DNA of 64,000 nt. It comes from Bartonella kosoyi (GTDB lineage: Bacteria; Pseudomonadota; Alphaproteobacteria; Rhizobiales; Rhizobiaceae). A program made the position numbers and the translations under genes. Positions 20,309 to 28,164 of this stretch are shown in pieces. The DNA is taken from NCBI RefSeq assembly GCF_003606325.2, contig NZ_CP031843.2, forward strand, positions 1,674,001-1,738,000, written 5' to 3'. The first letter of the stretch is position 1; each line of letters starts with the position of its first letter. The notes under the pieces are model-generated. The model was not told where the DNA came from and ran no database searches. It was given only the letters and a program-made list of their open reading frames with translations.

Positions 20309-20517
20309 GTTATTTGCCCTAGAAGATAAAGAAGATCGTTAAAATATGCATTATGCGGGGCTTGCCTCATAAGGACCTCAAAGGCTTGGCTATAAGCACG
20401 CGTAGCAAAGGTAAAATTAGCTAAAGTCTTTTTGATTGGTTGGCTTCCATAACGCCCATGCCAAACCCTCGGCACAGCACGTGTGATGCCCCGCGCATTC
20501 TTAAAAGAACACATCAT
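20305..20517 (-). CDS. Small basic protein between AlpA and DUF3987 genes
   Basis: This 70-residue basic protein begins MMCSFKNARGITRAVPRV and includes WHGRYGSQPIKKTLANF. I recognise no family. The element 3 homologue (33060-33263) agrees in its first 65 residues and differs at the C-terminus (LLYLLGQIT against LLYFLR). It overlaps the DUF3987 start by 4 nt (ATGA). Conservation in position and sequence supports coding. A role in replication or regulation is possible but not shown. Confidence 0.7.
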   Translation of the reverse strand: MMCSFKNARGITRAVPRVWHGRYGSQPIKKTLANFTFATRAYSQAFEVLMRQAPHNAYFNDLLYLLGQIT

Positions 20518-20587
20518 TTTAAATCCTATAACGTTGCGTCACAGGACGGATTGTGCTATCTCTAAGGTGATGAGTTTGAGAAAGCCT

Positions 20588-20618
20588 TGTCCGTCCTTAC
20601 GTGACAAGGTTTTTTTAT
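20588..20618. terminator. Hairpin between alpA and the small gene
   Basis: CCTTGTC and GACAAGG form a stem with an inner extension, followed on plus by a run of seven T. The same hairpin lies at 32960-32997 in element 3, between the same genes. Relative to the operon the T-run is on the upstream side, so it may act as an attenuator or against opposite transcription. Confidence 0.5.
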
Positions 20619-20815
20619 GCCGCGTCACTTTGACGTTGCTGTTTCGCTTGCTCGATTACATTCAAGAGATCCGATTGTAACCAACGGGATAAAAAACCAA
20701 ATTTTAAAGGTTTTGGGAGAGATCCATTGGTAACATGACGGCGGAAAGTTGAGACACTCATATGAAGCAATTTTGCACTTTCACGGTCAGTTAAAAGAAT
20801 ATCATTTTCTGTCAT
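20615..20815 (-). CDS. AlpA-like excisionase/regulator (MerR-type winged HTH)
   Basis: The 66-residue protein has a single HTH_17/AlpA domain: LLTDRESAKLLHMSVSTF, RRHVTNGSLPKPLKFG and SRWLQSDLL. AlpA-type proteins of P4-like elements activate integrase expression or act as recombination directionality factors. The copy at 32761-32961 in element 3 has the same amino acid sequence. It lies between the integrase and the replication gene, the usual place for such a regulator. The ATG is preceded by AAAGGATTTAAAA. Confidence 0.85.
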   Translation of the reverse strand: MTENDILLTDRESAKLLHMSVSTFRRHVTNGSLPKPLKFGFLSRWLQSDLLNVIEQAKQQRQSDAA

Positions 20816-21023
20816 TTTTAAATCCTTTCATAATAAAAAATAGAACCAAATCATGCCTATTTATTAAGCACATTTTGGTTCATTTTTGAAGGTATTTTAT
20901 TTATAGAAAACAATATTTTATCATACAATTTCTGATGTGATAAATTATGAGTCTTATTGAGAGCGAATGAGAGAGAAGAGAGCTAAAGTTATCCACAGAT
21001 CATGGGGTTATGCACCCCATATC

Positions 21024-22190
21024 TTAAGATTGACCGGTGACATAAGCCGCCCATTTATTCATATAGACACGGCGCTGTTCTAGATAGTCAGTCCGACGAT
21101 AGGCACGCTCTACTTTACCGCCGACCGTATGACTTAAAATGGTTTCAGCGACCTCATAGGGGGCATCGGTTGTTTCAGCGAGCCAATCACGTAAACTAGA
21201 GCGAAAACCATGGGGGCAGGCTTTAAGACCAGTTTGTTGCATGTATTGAGCCATACAATTTACACCAAGGGGACCGCGACCTTTAGCAGAAAAAAAGAAA
21301 TCATTGCGAGAGAGCAAACGCGCTTGTTTTAGAATATCTAATGCCTCTGTTGATAAGGGCACGCGAAATTCTTTTGTTGTATCACGCTTTCCTTTCATAT
21401 TTTCAGCAGGGATAGTCCATATATCCCCATCAATCTGATTTTCACGAATATGACGTAAGGGATTAGTACGAACCCCTGTCAGAATAAGCAACCGCAAAGC
21501 CAAATGTGTCATAGTTATTTTTTGGCAAAGCGTTTGATAAAAAGCCGGCACATCTCTCCAATCCATGGCTGGTCTATTAATAACATTATGACGTTGTTTG
21601 CCTAAGAGCGCGCGTGCTTTTTCTACAGCTTGTAAATCAACATCCAATCCTAAGGCAGCCGCATGTTTGAGACAAAGATTAAGACGATTCAGTGCTTTAC
21701 GCGCGGTATCAGCTTTTGTATGCCAGATAGGAGCAAGGGTATTGCGTATTTCTGTTTGCGTAATCTCAGAAACGGGCAGACAGCCTAATTTAGGGAGAAT
21801 GTAAAGCCGCAAGGGAGAAAACCAGTTCCCATTTTTACCATCTCCTTTTAATTCAGCTTTCCGACTTTCAAAAGTCTCTAAAGCAATGTCTTTTAAATAA
21901 TGAAGATTGCTTATTGCCTCACGCTTTTGTTTTTCACGTTCTTTAATGGGGTCACGACCCTCACGTAAAACCGAACGCCACCCAGTTGCCAATTCACGGG
22001 CTTGTTTTAAAGAGACATCTCGCAACGCTCCCAATCCCATTTCACGACGGCGTCCGTGAAGGGTATACCGTAAAATCCATTGAACACCTCCATCTTTACG
22101 CTTATGAAGTAACAAGCCGGCGCCATCATTATATTTGCCAACTCCCAATGTTGCGACAGATCTTGCATTAAGACGGTTCATAAGTGTCAT
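21024..22190 (-). CDS. Tyrosine integrase of element 2 (P4-type, DUF4102 N-terminus)
   Basis: The 388-residue protein has an N-terminal arm-type DNA-binding domain (GKYNDGAGLLLHKRK, RREMGLGALRDVSLKQAREL), a core-binding region and a C-terminal catalytic domain. The catalytic signature is visible: Arg in LTGVRTNPLRHI, HGFRSSLRDW (HxxR), LSHTVGG (His), and the Tyr nucleophile in RAYRRTDYLEQRR. The gene lies next to the element end that is shared with element 3, as expected. It is about 85-90 % like the element 3 integrase by eye and clearly different from the prophage integrase at 55889. The two element integrases should therefore use similar sites. Confidence 0.92.
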   Translation of the reverse strand: MTLMNRLNARSVATLGVGKYNDGAGLLLHKRKDGGVQWILRYTLHGRRREMGLGALRDVSLKQARELATGWRSVLREGRDPIKEREKQKREAISNLHYLKDIALETFESRKAELKGDGKNGNWFSPLRLYILPKLGCLPVSEITQTEIRNTLAPIWHTKADTARKALNRLNLCLKHAAALGLDVDLQAVEKARALLGKQRHNVINRPAMDWRDVPAFYQTLCQKITMTHLALRLLILTGVRTNPLRHIRENQIDGDIWTIPAENMKGKRDTTKEFRVPLSTEALDILKQARLLSRNDFFFSAKGRGPLGVNCMAQYMQQTGLKACPHGFRSSLRDWLAETTDAPYEVAETILSHTVGGKVERAYRRTDYLEQRRVYMNKWAAYVTGQS

Positions 22191-22329
22191 TTTTACTCCT
22201 TTCTTATACAGTTTTTACCCACACACCAGCCCCGCTTTTGACGTGCAAGCAAGTGATATGAATTGATTCAATCTGAGAGGGTTTAGAATAAGAAAATCTT
22301 ACTATATTCGGGGCTTTAATTCAATATGC

Positions 22330-22393
22330 AAAACAGTAAATTATATATAAAAATCAATGTGTTGCTAGCGCCCGACGCCCTTATAAGGGCATC
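22330..22393 (+). other. Element 2 integration junction inside RNA leader (copy V, 3' half only)
   Basis: The integrase-side element end (CAATGTGTTGCTAGC, ending about 22369) is joined to CGCCCGACGCCC (22369-22380) and the hairpin GCCCTTATAAGGGC (22377-22390). The latter two are the 3' strand of the closing helix and the 3' hairpin of the RNA leader seen before clusters A and C. The 5' half of the leader and its promoter are missing here. Cluster B may thus have lost its native promoter. Confidence 0.75.
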
Positions 22394-22427
22394 AATTTCA
22401 AAACTTTAAATAACTAGGATTAATAAA

Positions 22428-23069
22428 ATGAATTCTATCTCAAAAAACACCCCCGTTCTCTCTAACATTTCAAATGAAACCACGCTTGTTAATCAACAAG
22501 AGCCTGCAAAAAAATACGAATTTACAGGTGAAACAATAGAGGTTGGCTTTAAAACACTTCATAGAATTCGCGCTTTAAGAGATTTTGGAGACGTCAAAAA
22601 AGGTGAGTTAGGCGGGTTTATACAAGGTGAAAGTAATTTATCCCATGATGGCAATTGTTGGGTTGGCGGTAAAGCTAAGGTTTATAGCAATGCAAGGGTT
22701 TACGATAATGCCGTTGTAAGTGGTTATGCCCATGTGAATAATATTGCTTGTATTTATGAAAATGCAAGGGTTTATGGCAAGGCGGTTGTGGCTGGCAATA
22801 TTTATGGCAATGCTCATGTTTATGGCTTTGCACGTATTTATCCGGATGCTCATATTTTTGGTAATGCTCATGTTCATTATTACGCTTGTGTTTTTAATGA
22901 TACAAAGATTTATGATAATGCGAAAATTTCCGGATATGCTTGTATTTTTCCAAATGTAAAGATTTTTCGCAATGCGGTCATTAAAGGTGACACTTGGGTT
23001 CGTAATAATATTGAAGTCTGTAATAAAGAAATTGTCTATAATGACCAGTCTATAAAAGACGCTGCGTAA
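22428..23069 (+). CDS. Hexapeptide-repeat left-handed beta-helix protein, first gene of cluster B
   Basis: The 213-residue protein has an extra N-terminal leader (MNSISKNTPVLSN, VNQQEPAKK) before the constant module (YEFTGETIEVG, LHRIRALRDFGDVKKG, ELGGFIQGE, NLSHDGNCWV). About 20 hexapeptide turns follow (VYSNAR, VYDNAV, IYENAR, VYGKAV and so on), and it ends SIKDAA. The leader is shared with the degenerate gene at 11619, so these are positional equivalents. The ATG at 22428 is preceded by ACTAGGATTAATAAA. No export signal is seen and the function is unknown. Because the RNA leader upstream is cut by element 2, its expression may differ from that of the other clusters. Confidence 0.85.
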   Translation: MNSISKNTPVLSNISNETTLVNQQEPAKKYEFTGETIEVGFKTLHRIRALRDFGDVKKGELGGFIQGESNLSHDGNCWVGGKAKVYSNARVYDNAVVSGYAHVNNIACIYENARVYGKAVVAGNIYGNAHVYGFARIYPDAHIFGNAHVHYYACVFNDTKIYDNAKISGYACIFPNVKIFRNAVIKGDTWVRNNIEVCNKEIVYNDQSIKDAA

Positions 23070-23080
23070 ATAAGACACGA

Positions 23081-23100
23081 GCGCGGCGGGGGCGCCCCTC
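23081..23100 (+). repeat. GC-rich intergenic punctuation repeat
   Basis: This 20-bp tract (GCGCGGCGGGGG then CGCCCCTC) lies 11 bp after the first cluster B gene. It is the same as the tract at 42791-42810 in cluster C. Confidence 0.8.
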
Positions 23101-23153
23101 TTTAAAACATTTCATTCTAAAATTTAAATCTCTATATATAAAGGAATAGTGTT

Positions 23154-24317
23154 ATGCAAAAAAAATTTGCACTCACAAATGAGACACGTGTAATTAGTAA
23201 TCATACTCTTTATCGCATTAAAGCTTTAAAAGACTTTTCTGATGTTAAAGCAGGGGATCTAGGGGGCTTTATCGAAAAGGAAAGTAACTTATCACATAAT
23301 GGTAATTGCTGGGTAGCTAATGAGGCTTGTGTTTATAATAATGCTCTTGTTTCTGATAATGCTACTGTTTTTAATTATGCTCGTGTTTTCGATAACGCAA
23401 CGGTTTGTGATAATGCAAAGGTATTTGATTTTGCTAGTGTTTATGACAATGCAAAAATACATGATAATGCCTTGGTTTTTGGATATGCTTTTGTTTACAA
23501 ACATGCTCGTGTTTTTAATAACGCCGCTGTATGTGATAAGGCTGTTATAAGAGACAATGCAAAAGTCTATGGGAATGCTTTTATTAATTGGTATACACGT
23601 ATTGAAGACAATGAAACGATTAATCTTGCATCTCAAATTTCTGATGACGCTTGTGTCTCTTTACCTATAACAAAAAAATACGAATTTACGAATCAAACGC
23701 GTTGTGTGGCTGGTCATACTTTACACCGCATTAAAGCCATTAGAGATTTTGCTGATGTAAAGACTGGTGATTTAGGTGGTTTTATCGAAAAGGAAAGCAA
23801 TCTCTCTCATGATGGCAATTGCTGGGTCTATGATAACGCTACCGTTTTTTGGGAAGCTGTCGTTTCTGACAATGCAAAAATACATGATAATGCTTGTATT
23901 AATAGAAATGCTAAAGTTTATGGCAATGCCGTTGTTAATGATGATGCATGGGTTTTCAGTGCAAATGCTCATGTTTATGGCAATGCAAAAATTAATGACA
24001 ATGCTATCGTTCGTGGTCAAGTTTATGACAATGCCTTTGTTTGTAATAAAGCTAATATCGTTTTTGATGCAAAAATCTCTGATAATGCGAAAATTGCTGA
24101 TAATGCTTATGTAAAGGGCTTTGTTTATGGCAATGCAAAAATATTAGGCTCTGCTCGTATTGATTGGGCTGCTCATGTTTACGATAATGCCGTCGTTTCT
24201 GACAATGTATATGTTTGTTACTTAGTAAAAATCTTTGGCAATGCTATAGTTGATGGCAATCAAAAAATTTATGATGATATTGGGAATAATAACAAAACCA
24301 TAAATGAAGCTGCTTAA
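23154..24317 (+). CDS. Double-module beta-helix protein (two family units fused in frame)
   Basis: The 387-residue protein contains two complete family units. The first module starts at residue 1 (KKFALTNETRVISNHTLYRI, KDFSDVKAGDLGGF, NLSHNGNCWV) with about 15 turns. A second constant module starts near residue 175 (KKYEFTNQTRCVAGHTLHRI, RDFADVKTGDLGGF, NLSHDGNCWVYDNA) with about 25 turns, ending TINEAA. No other gene in the window has two N-terminal modules. This indicates recombination or deletion between tandem genes that removed a stop and an intergenic spacer. The ribosome site AAAGGAATAGTGTT precedes the ATG. The protein has no cysteine-rich or membrane segment. Function unknown. Confidence 0.85.
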   Translation: MQKKFALTNETRVISNHTLYRIKALKDFSDVKAGDLGGFIEKESNLSHNGNCWVANEACVYNNALVSDNATVFNYARVFDNATVCDNAKVFDFASVYDNAKIHDNALVFGYAFVYKHARVFNNAAVCDKAVIRDNAKVYGNAFINWYTRIEDNETINLASQISDDACVSLPITKKYEFTNQTRCVAGHTLHRIKAIRDFADVKTGDLGGFIEKESNLSHDGNCWVYDNATVFWEAVVSDNAKIHDNACINRNAKVYGNAVVNDDAWVFSANAHVYGNAKINDNAIVRGQVYDNAFVCNKANIVFDAKISDNAKIADNAYVKGFVYGNAKILGSARIDWAAHVYDNAVVSDNVYVCYLVKIFGNAIVDGNQKIYDDIGNNNKTINEAA

Positions 24318-24325
24318 ATAAAGCA

Positions 24326-24350
24326 TGGGCGTTGTGGGGGCGCCTGCTTT
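24326..24350 (+). repeat. GC-rich intergenic repeat, diverged copy
   Basis: GCATGGGCGTTGTGGGGG then CGCCTGC, directly after the double-module gene. It is a close match to 44168-44192 before the equivalent cluster C gene. Confidence 0.7.
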
Positions 24351-24414
24351 CAATCCAATTTTCCATTTCAAATTTTATCAAACGTTTATCACATTAGATT
24401 GTGAGGGTACTCTT

Positions 24415-25194
24415 ATGTACAAAAAATACGAATTAACCAGCGAAATCAAAAAAATCAAACATGCTCTTACTCGAAATATTATAAACCTTTATCGCATTCG
24501 GGCTTTAAGGGATTTTGATGATGTCAAGGCGGGTGCTTTAGGTGGTTTTATTGAAAAGGAAGTCAACCTATCCCATGATGGCAATTGCTGGGTCTATGAT
24601 GATGCTTGTGTCTATGGTCATGCCCGTGTTTATGATGATGCAAAAATACGCCATTATTCGCAAGTCTGTGGTCTGGTTTATGGCAATGCTGAAGTCTATA
24701 GTAAGGCTTTTATCTCTCAATATGCAAAGATTTACGATCAGGCTTTTGTCTATGGCAATGCTCATGTGTATGGCAATGTTTATGGCAATGCTCATGTGAG
24801 TGGTGCTGCTCGCGTTCTTGCTGATGCTCATATTTATGACCATGCCCATGTTTCTTATGATGCTACGGTTTTTAGTTATGCACGCGTCTATGGTCATGCT
24901 AGGGTTTGTGGCTCTGCTTGTATTTATAGCCATGCGAAAATTTATAATTATGCTGTGATTAATGGTCGTGCAAAGATTTATGGCAAGGTCTATGGCAATG
25001 CGCGCGTGGGGGGCTCTTGTGAGGTTTATGGCTCTGTCTATGGCAATGCAAAAATCTTACATTGTGCAACGATCTGGGGGCGTGCTTATGGCAATGCAAC
25101 AATCAATACAAAAAGCAAAGCAAAGTTAGTTCCCAAAAATTGTGAGGTTTATCAAAGCGATAATGTCGTTAAGATTATTGATAAAACAGAATAA
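24415..25194 (+). CDS. Hexapeptide-repeat left-handed beta-helix protein, last gene of cluster B
   Basis: The 259-residue protein has the constant module (KKYELTSEIKKIKHA, LYRIRALRDFDDVKAG, ALGGFIEKEVNLSHDGNCW), about 27 turns with many VYGNA/VYGHA units, and the shared tail NVVKIIDKTE. The start is ATG at 24415, after TGTGAGGGTACTCTT. A frame extending upstream to 24325 exists but lacks family similarity. From residue about 40 to the end it is almost the same as the last gene of cluster C (44261), much closer than other family pairs, indicating recent duplication or gene conversion. Function unknown. Confidence 0.85.
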   Translation: MYKKYELTSEIKKIKHALTRNIINLYRIRALRDFDDVKAGALGGFIEKEVNLSHDGNCWVYDDACVYGHARVYDDAKIRHYSQVCGLVYGNAEVYSKAFISQYAKIYDQAFVYGNAHVYGNVYGNAHVSGAARVLADAHIYDHAHVSYDATVFSYARVYGHARVCGSACIYSHAKIYNYAVINGRAKIYGKVYGNARVGGSCEVYGSVYGNAKILHCATIWGRAYGNATINTKSKAKLVPKNCEVYQSDNVVKIIDKTE

Positions 25195-26847
25195 AAACAA
25201 GCATGGGAGCGCCTTCTTGATAGCTATAAACGTATCATAAAAGAGAGAATTCATAAAAAAAAGCCGTGCCAAGTGATATGACGCGGCTTTCAAAGAATGA
25301 TTCTTATGATAAAAATAACCACCTACAATGGAGTAATGAATGCATATATACAAAATGTATCATATTTCAAGTGCTCTATTAAAAATATGAAAACTTATCA
25401 AAAGGAATGTATGATGCGTATGATCTTTAATCACTCATTTGAATGAGAGAGCCTATAAACGCTTTTTGTTAATCTCAAACGTATCAATCATAACGCCCTC
25501 ATTTGTGAGGTGGTCTTTTGAAATAAAGCCCATGATCAAAATGCTTCTTTTAAAACGTTTCAATATACTGACTTTAAAATTGAGTTGAGTAAATTGAAAT
25601 AACTTACATTCTAAAAATCAAAACGCTTTTTAGATTCATCTCAATACAATCAAAAGCAAATGCCTCTTAAACAAATGTCTTTTTTAAAACATTCTTTTTA
25701 CATCTGTAAACGTTGGTTTTCAAAACAATCTCTCATAAGACAAATAAACAACCGCTTTTATCAAAGGTAAGGCTTTAAAAACTGTTATAAACATCCGTTT
25801 CAAACGTTCACTTAGAGAGGTTCTCATAAGCGTATTTTTAACAAAGCTTCTTTGCAAATTAATCGCTCTATATTTGGCTAGCAAAACTAAGTAAAATCTC
25901 ATGCCTTATGATGTTACAATAGTTTTGAATTTTACTTGCTTATCTTTGTCTAAATAGGTGCCCTCAAATTTGAGGAGACCTCTTTGGGTTTCGTATTTTT
26001 AAACTATAACTTTTAAAACGTTTTTTAGTACCAAGTCTAAAGTAGATAGTAATTCTACTGCCATGGCATGATTTGCCTCCATTTTTTTGTGGAAGCGAAT
26101 ATAGTTCTGTTCTAAAAACTAGTCTGCAATCTATTCATTAAAAGGCTTTTCATTTCATAAGATATAAAATACCTCTTTATCGTTTTCTAAACTTTTAGAA
26201 AGCGTTTAAAAGCGATCTTGTCCTTAATCCTTTTATGCAATCTTTATAAATTAAACCTATAAGCTTATGACAGTTTCAAACAGTTAATTTCTTTAATGCC
26301 ATTTTAAATGGTTTTTCCCAATTTGGGGAAAAATTATATGATCTCTATTTTCTATAAATGCGTATCTTTTGATACAATTTACCTTATAACAGTTTCAAAC
26401 GATTACCCTCTTATAGAATGATCTAATATTGCTATAACACTCTTTAGTTTTTGCGCTTCTCAATTTTGAAAACTATAATTTTATGTTTTTATCATGTGAT
26501 TAACAAACCAATCTTTAAAACAAGATATAATCTTTAAACGTATGTTATCGATAATTACAAACGACTAAATTTTTAAACAATGTGATTTGTGCTGTGATAA
26601 AAACGTATCATAAAATTTATAAACTGTTATGAATGATATCTGCTTTTCATTTCATTGAATGCACCCATGCGTTATAATATTAGCATCATGATTTGCTTTT
26701 TATGGTCTATTCATACATGCCAATCTTATATAAAAAATGATCAAATGAATCACGTATAAAAGTGTGGATTCTTAAGTGGATTCATATAAAATAATTGCAA
26801 TCAACATATTGACTTTATTGTGTTTTTTATGATAATATCTTTCCAAA
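25195..26847 (+). repeat. Conserved non-coding right end of element 1
   Basis: No gene is supported; frames such as 25720-25902 have no counterpart in the sister copies. It is homologous to 45041-46740 and (reversed) to 8228-9592. It contains a terminator, dyads such as CCTCATTTGTGAGG (about 25498), CCTCAAATTTGAGG (25963-25976) and CCCAATTTGGGG (about 26315), and many AAACG words. Confidence 0.7.
25258..25294 (+). terminator. Hairpin terminator after cluster B
   Basis: AAAAGCCGTG pairs with CGCGGCTTT around a short loop, 64 bp after the last gene. It is equivalent to 9469-9507 and 45104-45142. Confidence 0.75.
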
Positions 26848-27113
26848 GGCGAAATGGTTATGCTGGAACGGATGGAATTACTGGCAAGATAAGTGGTAAT
26901 GGCGGGGATGCTGGGGGTGATACATCAAGGGGTGGCTCTGGAGGAACTGGACAAGGTTCCTATAGTTCAGGAAAAGCAGGGCGTGGCTTTGGAGGTGGGG
27001 GTGCTGGTTCTCATGGGGATGATTCTCCAAGCGGTGCTGGAGCTGGGCGCTGTTCTTATAAGGTTATGGAAAGATTAAATGATTATGAACAATTGCAAAA
27101 TAAAGACGAGTAA
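26848..27113 (+). pseudogene. 3' fragment of a glycine-rich protein gene, cut by element 1
   Basis: From the element 1 boundary a frame runs to a stop at 27113 with about 88 codons. It encodes a Gly-rich stretch (GYAGTDGITGKISGNGGDAG, GGGGAGSHGDD) and ends with a charged helix (YKVMERLNDYEQLQNKDE). An upstream ATG in the element DNA could start it, but the coding character begins only at the junction. Such Gly-rich collars occur in phage tail fibre C-termini, which would fit the prophage context. The family is not identifiable from this fragment. Confidence 0.5.
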
Positions 27114-27166
27114 GTTTAAGTTATAATAGCACCTTTAAAAAAGCATCCCAATACGATAGAATGGTA

Positions 27167-27454
27167 CTAACAAGAACTCGTGAAAAGAGGATGTATTTTA
27201 GGTTGCTTATGTTTTAGAGCTTGCGCTAAATCATAATTTGCCTGCATAGCGAGCCAAGCGCGTGCAGTACTCACACCAGCCATTTCAAGCCGAATAGCGA
27301 GATTTGGACTAAGTGCGGCTTTCCCATTTAAAACCCTAGAAAAAGCAACACGAGACATACCAAGCCGTTCGGCTGTTTCGCTAACAGATAAACCAAGCTC
27401 TGCGATTACATCTTCACGCAATAATTCACCGGGATGTGGAGGATTTTTCATCAT
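27167..27454 (-). CDS. higA: HigA-type antitoxin
   Basis: The 95-residue XRE-family antidote begins KNPPHPGELLREDVI and has the HTH SVSETAERLGMSRVAFSRVL and the family ending WLAMQANYDLAQA. It lies 17 bp downstream of a HigB-type toxin, the usual toxin-first order. HigA neutralises HigB and represses the operon, probably through the dyad at 27752-27769. Length and motifs are complete. Confidence 0.9.
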   Translation of the reverse strand: MMKNPPHPGELLREDVIAELGLSVSETAERLGMSRVAFSRVLNGKAALSPNLAIRLEMAGVSTARAWLAMQANYDLAQALKHKQPKIHPLFTSSC

Positions 27455-27471
27455 TTTTTAGTTCTCCTTAT

Positions 27472-27750
27472 TTAATGATAATCTAGATAATCAACCAATT
27501 CGACATCTATACCAACAAAACGGAATATTACGCGCCAATTTCCATTTACAGTAATTGACCAGTAGCCCTTAAGATCACCTTTTAGAGGTTGTAATCGAAA
27601 GGACGGATAATTCAAATCATTTGGTGATATAGCTACATCAAGAGTACCTAAAATACGCCTTAACTTTTGAGTATGGGCTGATTGAATTCCTTTTGTCACA
27701 CCAGTATTGTAAAAGGCTTCAAGCCCTTTATGTTTAAATCCCAAAATCAT
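27472..27750 (-). CDS. higB: HigB-type toxin (RelE superfamily mRNA interferase)
   Basis: The 92-residue protein matches HigB/RelE-fold toxins: FKHKGLEAFYNTG near the N-terminus, PSFRLQPLKGDLKGYWSI in the middle and the terminal NGNWRVIFRF plus VDYLDYH. These toxins cleave mRNA on the ribosome until bound by the HigA partner, encoded immediately downstream. It appears intact. The operon is headed by an inverted repeat overlapping the likely promoter. Confidence 0.9.
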   Translation of the reverse strand: MILGFKHKGLEAFYNTGVTKGIQSAHTQKLRRILGTLDVAISPNDLNYPSFRLQPLKGDLKGYWSITVNGNWRVIFRFVGIDVELVDYLDYH

Positions 27751-27751
27751 A

Positions 27752-27769
27752 ATACACTATATCGTGTAT
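27752..27769 (-). promoter_or_regulatory. Operator dyad before higBA
   Basis: ATACAC-TATATC-GTGTAT has perfect six-base arms and lies 2 bp upstream of the higB start. It is a plausible HigA or HigBA binding site. Confidence 0.65.
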
Positions 27770-27816
27770 CGTTACTAAATACAAGAAAAAATCTATAAAT
27801 CCTAAAAAATGCCTTG

Positions 27817-28077
27817 TCATTGATTTACATGACCAATCGCAGGAACAAGATCTTTAGCGGTCAAGTTCATTTGTTTCATTCTAAATTTAATAGCCTCAAT
27901 TGGATGAGGTGGAGAAACAGGATAGTGCTCTGCTTCATACGCTTCAATCAACAATACAAGAACCTCCATTTGATCAAATTCAGGAGTCCCCTCTTGAGGT
28001 TGATTATCGAACATTGCAGACACAATTTCTAAGGATTCTTGATAATCTTGTTCAGTGCGAATAGGCTTGATGTTCAT
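27817..28077 (-). pseudogene. Truncated HigA-type antitoxin without toxin partner
   Basis: The 86-residue ORF matches the N-terminal part of the longer HigA family (MNIKPIRTEQDYQESL, LVLLIEAYEAEHYPV, PHPIEAIKFRMKQMNLTAKD) but stops after PAIGHVNQ. Family members continue with the rest of an HTH (about 35-45 more residues). No toxin gene precedes it; a divergent antitoxin-like gene does. It may be a decayed pair or a residual anti-addiction gene. Confidence 0.65.
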
Positions 28078-28164
28078 TTTTTAAATTTCTTTAAATGATA
28101 TAATATCGATGGCATACTGTTTAAATTGTAACGGTTTTAAAATTAATTGCAAAGAAGACTATCC

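Larger units (their letters stand above)
8227..22366 (-). mobile_element. Integrative element 2 (satellite-like, reverse orientation)
   Basis: Read on the minus strand from 22366 it holds integrase, AlpA regulator, a small gene, a DUF3987 protein, a complete type ISP enzyme, a 29-codon ORF, an RNA leader, three beta-helix genes and about 1.36 kb of non-coding DNA. Element 3 has the same order. The integrase end (22330-22366) matches the left end of element 3 through GCTAGCAACACATTG (reversed here). Beyond it lies the 3' half of the RNA leader that precedes cluster B, so integration was into that leader. The other end (8227, sequence CTTTCCAAAGGCG on minus) abuts the truncated restriction gene rather than the missing 5' half of the leader. 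A deletion of element 1 DNA must therefore have followed the nested insertion. The boundary at 8227 comes from comparison with 26700-26847. Confidence 0.75.
22367..26847 (+). mobile_element. Right half of integrative element 1
   Basis: It contains beta-helix cluster B and the long non-coding right end, in the same order and orientation as the right part of element 3. Its left half is the truncated restriction gene at 5659-8226. Element 2 and a deletion lie between the two. The right boundary (CTTTCCAAAGGCG at about 26835-26847) is set by comparison with 8227 (reversed), where the same sequence joins different DNA. Confidence 0.65.

Noticed and set aside
22680..23000. CRISPR-like or tandem DNA repeat array suggested by regular 18-bp periodicity
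   Set aside because: The periodicity is in frame with hexapeptide turns of a coding gene. There are no uniform repeats with unique spacers and no cas genes.
25720..25902. 60-codon reverse frame in the element 1 non-coding end
   Set aside because: It is not preserved in the two homologous element ends and has no ribosome site.
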